In this document: positions 62,801 to 64,000 of the stretch, one piece after another
How positions within the stretch are numbered: the stretch's first letter is position 1
How the letters are laid out: each line of letters opens with the position of its first letter
DNA from: Micromonospora vinacea
GTDB taxonomy: Bacteria > Actinomycetota > Actinomycetes > Mycobacteriales > Micromonosporaceae
Assembly: GCF_015751785.1 (NCBI RefSeq)
Contig: NZ_JADOTY010000001.1
Coordinates: forward strand, 4,836,001-4,900,000
Direction of reading: 5' to 3'
Length of the DNA: 64,000 nt
The notes under the pieces: model-generated
What the model was told of the DNA's origin: nothing
Database searches by the model: none
What the model saw: the letters and a program-made list of their open reading frames with translations, nothing else
Translations under genes and position numbers: made by a program

Positions 62801-64000
62801 GGTCGCGGCGCTTACCGCCGACGCGGTGCCGGCCCGGTTCGTGCACGCGTTCACGCTGGACGGCCCGCCAGCCGGCACCGACATCGCGGCGGTCTGGGCC
62901 GCGCAGGAGCGGGGCTTCTTCAGCGCCCTGCACCTGGTGCAGGCACTCGCTGGCGCCGGCCTGACCAGCGAGGACGACGGCCTCGCCCTGGACCTGGTGA
63001 CCAGCGGGGTCGGCGACGTCCGCGGCGACGACCTGCGTCGCCCGGAGCACACCACCCTGGCCGGGCTGGTCCGGGTGCTGCCGGCCGAGCTGCCCGGGCT
63101 GGCCGTGCGGCTGGTCGACGGGGACCCGGCCGAGGACGACGTCGCCGCCGTGGTCGCCGAGCTGCGCCGCCTCCTGGACCCGGAGCGGGCCGAGGTGGCG
63201 CTGCGGGGGCGGCGTCGCTGGCTGCCCGGCTTCGAGCAGGTGACGGTGGACTCCGAGGTGGAGGCGGGAGCCCTGCGTGACGGTGGCCGGTACGTGATCA
63301 CCGGTGGCCTCGGCGGCATCGGCATCACCCTGGCCGAGGACTTCGCCACCCGGGCCCGGGCCAGGCTGGTGCTGCTGGCCCGCTCCGGGCTGCCGGAGCG
63401 TGAGCGGTGGGACGACCACCTCGCGGTGCACGGCGACGACCGGGCCGGCCGGGCCATCGCGGCGATCCGCCGGATGGAGGCCGCGGGCGCCGAGGTGCTG
63501 GTGCTCGCCGCCGACGTCACCGACCCGGCCGACCTGCGCCGGGTCCGCGACGCCGCGCAGGCCGCGTACGGTGGCATCGACGGCATCGTGCATGCGGCCG
63601 GCCTGCCCGGCGGGGGAATGGCCGAGGTGAAGGAGCGGGCCGAGGCCGAGCGGGTGCTCGCCCCGAAGCTCGCCGGCACGCTCGCCCTCGCCCAGGTCTT
63701 CGGTGACCTGCCACTGGACTTCGTGGTGCTGTGCTCGTCGATCACCGCCGTGGTCGGCGGCTTCGGACAGGTCGACTACTGCGCCGCGAACGCGTTCCTC
63801 GACGCGCACGCGCGCTCGGGCGCAGGCTGGCGGGCACCGGTGCTGTCGCAGAACTGGGGCGGCTGGGCCGAGGTCGGCATGGCCGTGGAGACCGCCGTGC
63901 CGGCCGGCTTCCGGGCGGCCGGCCGGGACACCGTCACCGCGGCGGTCGACCACCCGGTGCTCACCACGAAGGTCACCGGGCCAGACGGCACCGTGCTGCA
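59829..64000 (+). CDS. Type I polyketide synthase, KS-AT-KR..., cut by window edge
   Basis: Open from ATG 59829 (GAAGGA upstream, 14 bp after the NRPS stop) to the window end, about 1390 codons. Ketosynthase about 20-450: PIAIVGLAARLPGAADVHEF, VHTACSTSLVAFH (cysteine about 192), YVEAHGTGTAMGD, SVKSNIGHLSQPSG. Acyltransferase about 545-860: FLFSGQGAQYAGMG, MIGHSIGEYVAAT, HAFHSPMMDP; the HAFH pattern predicts malonyl-CoA. Ketoreductase about 1155-1345: YVITGGLGGIGITLAED, LCSSITAVVGG and the catalytic tyrosine in VDYCAANAFLDA; the LDD motif of B-type domains is missing. The carrier and anything downstream lie outside. No DH is recognisable before the KR. Confidence 0.92.
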   Translation, partial: MSNPTTRPNDATDLADEGIEPIAIVGLAARLPGAADVHEFWRNLVDGVESVTELTREEQLARGATVNEVDDPGWVNRVPLVDGYDEFDAGLFGMTRREAELTDPQHRLFLETCHTALEDAGYDPSRYDGAVGVYAGTGGNLYLQRNVLRNQRVGGNPHTAVSIATGNSPNYVATNVSYRLDLRGPSMTVHTACSTSLVAFHLACEALRNGECDMALAGAANIELPHVGYLGMEGFTSPDGRCRPFDADANGTVWGSGVGVTLLKRLSDAIADGDTVRAVVLGNAINNDGAGKVGFTAPSVDGQMAVVAQAVAMADVDPRTITYVEAHGTGTAMGDPIEVAALSAVYTKDTDERGWCGIGSVKSNIGHLSQPSGIVSVIKTVLAMEHGLIPPTINFETPNPAVEFADTPFFVTNTLTKWDADGGPRRAGVSSFGIGGTNAHVVLEEAPAAYRDDRRVRPAHLLQVSAATPTALDAAVRRLADHLDGAADAGPEYLADIAHTLRVGRRQYAHRRAVVATDLPAAVAALRSPKRGPRAPQPLTDSPARAQVAFLFSGQGAQYAGMGAQLYAEQPSFAAAVDECAELLRPELGLDLRDLILGRDPAAGERLVETRYTQPALFTVEYALAVLWQAAGVRPAAMIGHSIGEYVAATIAGVLNLPDALRVVAGRGRLMQSVPTGSLLAVALDESVVAAQLPAELAVATVNGPGTCVVAGPTAAVEAFAATLDGKSKMLRTSHAFHSPMMDPILAEFTALMGTVTLRPPTLPFLSNVTGTWITAEQATDPAYWAAHLRQPVRFGDCVATLLAAGTWQLLECGPGRQLASLARMQVARAAPEQRPLAPLSSLPGPGDGTGDLATLLGAAGALWSAAVPVRFDDDPAARRVPLPTYPFERRRFWIDPDPEQPVVTAPVEVGPRPLPQWFAVPVWQQAAPLPAAEPLGRCLVLTAGPRGDALVAGLRAAGADPIVVRPGDSFAGTDNGYHLRPGVRADYDDLVAALTADAVPARFVHAFTLDGPPAGTDIAAVWAAQERGFFSALHLVQALAGAGLTSEDDGLALDLVTSGVGDVRGDDLRRPEHTTLAGLVRVLPAELPGLAVRLVDGDPAEDDVAAVVAELRRLLDPERAEVALRGRRRWLPGFEQVTVDSEVEAGALRDGGRYVITGGLGGIGITLAEDFATRARARLVLLARSGLPERERWDDHLAVHGDDRAGRAIAAIRRMEAAGAEVLVLAADVTDPADLRRVRDAAQAAYGGIDGIVHAAGLPGGGMAEVKERAEAERVLAPKLAGTLALAQVFGDLPLDFVVLCSSITAVVGGFGQVDYCAANAFLDAHARSGAGWRAPVLSQNWGGWAEVGMAVETAVPAGFRAAGRDTVTAAVDHPVLTTKVTGPDGTVL

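Noticed and set aside
59919..63953. Open frame of more than 1300 codons on the minus strand under the PKS gene
   Set aside because: Translation is compositionally odd (Gly/Arg/His/Gln-rich) with no family motif; it is the usual antisense shadow in very GC-rich coding DNA. The plus strand shows KS, AT and KR motifs.

Overview
The window is very GC-rich, densely coded chromosomal DNA of an actinomycete, most likely Micromonospora or a close relative in Micromonosporaceae. This rests on gene families rather than on any marker gene: class Ia ribonucleotide reductase under a B12 riboswitch, a mycothiol-type DinB/maleylpyruvate-isomerase protein, the type VII secretion protein EccB, a luciferase-like (F420-type) oxidoreductase, many GTG starts, GTGA/ATGA gene overlaps, leaderless regulators, and a modular NRPS/PKS locus. 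I saw no rRNA, tRNA or CRISPR array.

Layout. 1-1124: decayed IS607-family element (intact start of tnpB, frameshifted tnpA). 1187-2657: L-fuconate dehydratase with its promoter and palindromic operator. 2993-6793: nrdA-nrdB behind an NrdR-box-like promoter and a cobalamin riboswitch. 6776-7822: a 1-kb cassette (two large palindromes, a small GntR regulator, a 66-aa protein) bracketed by an exact 27-bp duplication of the 3' end of nrdB, which looks like an integrated element. 7834-11678: MerR regulator fused to a cysteine-less peroxiredoxin-like domain, an enolase, a DksA/TraR zinc-finger protein, and a TetR/DUF1330 pair sharing an operator. 11705-14964: terminator, then a tightly coupled three-gene operon (acyl-CoA-dehydrogenase-like flavoprotein, cytosolic PhnD-like binding protein, TusA-like/ferritin-like fusion) with no function I recognise. 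15042-38948: mostly single housekeeping or accessory genes: ion channel, regulators, secreted peptidase and phosphoesterase, LLM-hemerythrin fusion, MFS exporter, long acyl-CoA dehydrogenase, orphan eccB, methyltransferases.

39059-45650 is a carbohydrate-use locus: a divergent CUT1 ABC importer without its own ATPase, facing a medium-chain dehydrogenase, a TIM-barrel sugar isomerase/epimerase and a GH63-type glycosidase. The set suggests uptake and hydrolysis of a small glycoside such as glucosylglycerate.

47281 to the end is the left part of a biosynthetic gene cluster that runs off the window: A-T-KS protein, type II thioesterase fused to a LanB-like (lantibiotic dehydratase N-domain) protein, a second stand-alone LanB-like paralog, an A-T-C-T NRPS with a frameshift in a C6 run, and a KS-AT-KR PKS. 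The first four genes overlap by 4 bp and the fifth starts 14 bp later, so they form one translationally coupled operon. Two paralogous LanB-like proteins inside an NRPS/PKS assembly line, with no recognisable precursor peptide nearby, is the most unusual thing here. LanB N-domains use glutamyl-tRNA or other aminoacyl-tRNA, so the pathway may combine thiotemplated and tRNA-dependent chemistry. That last step is inference.
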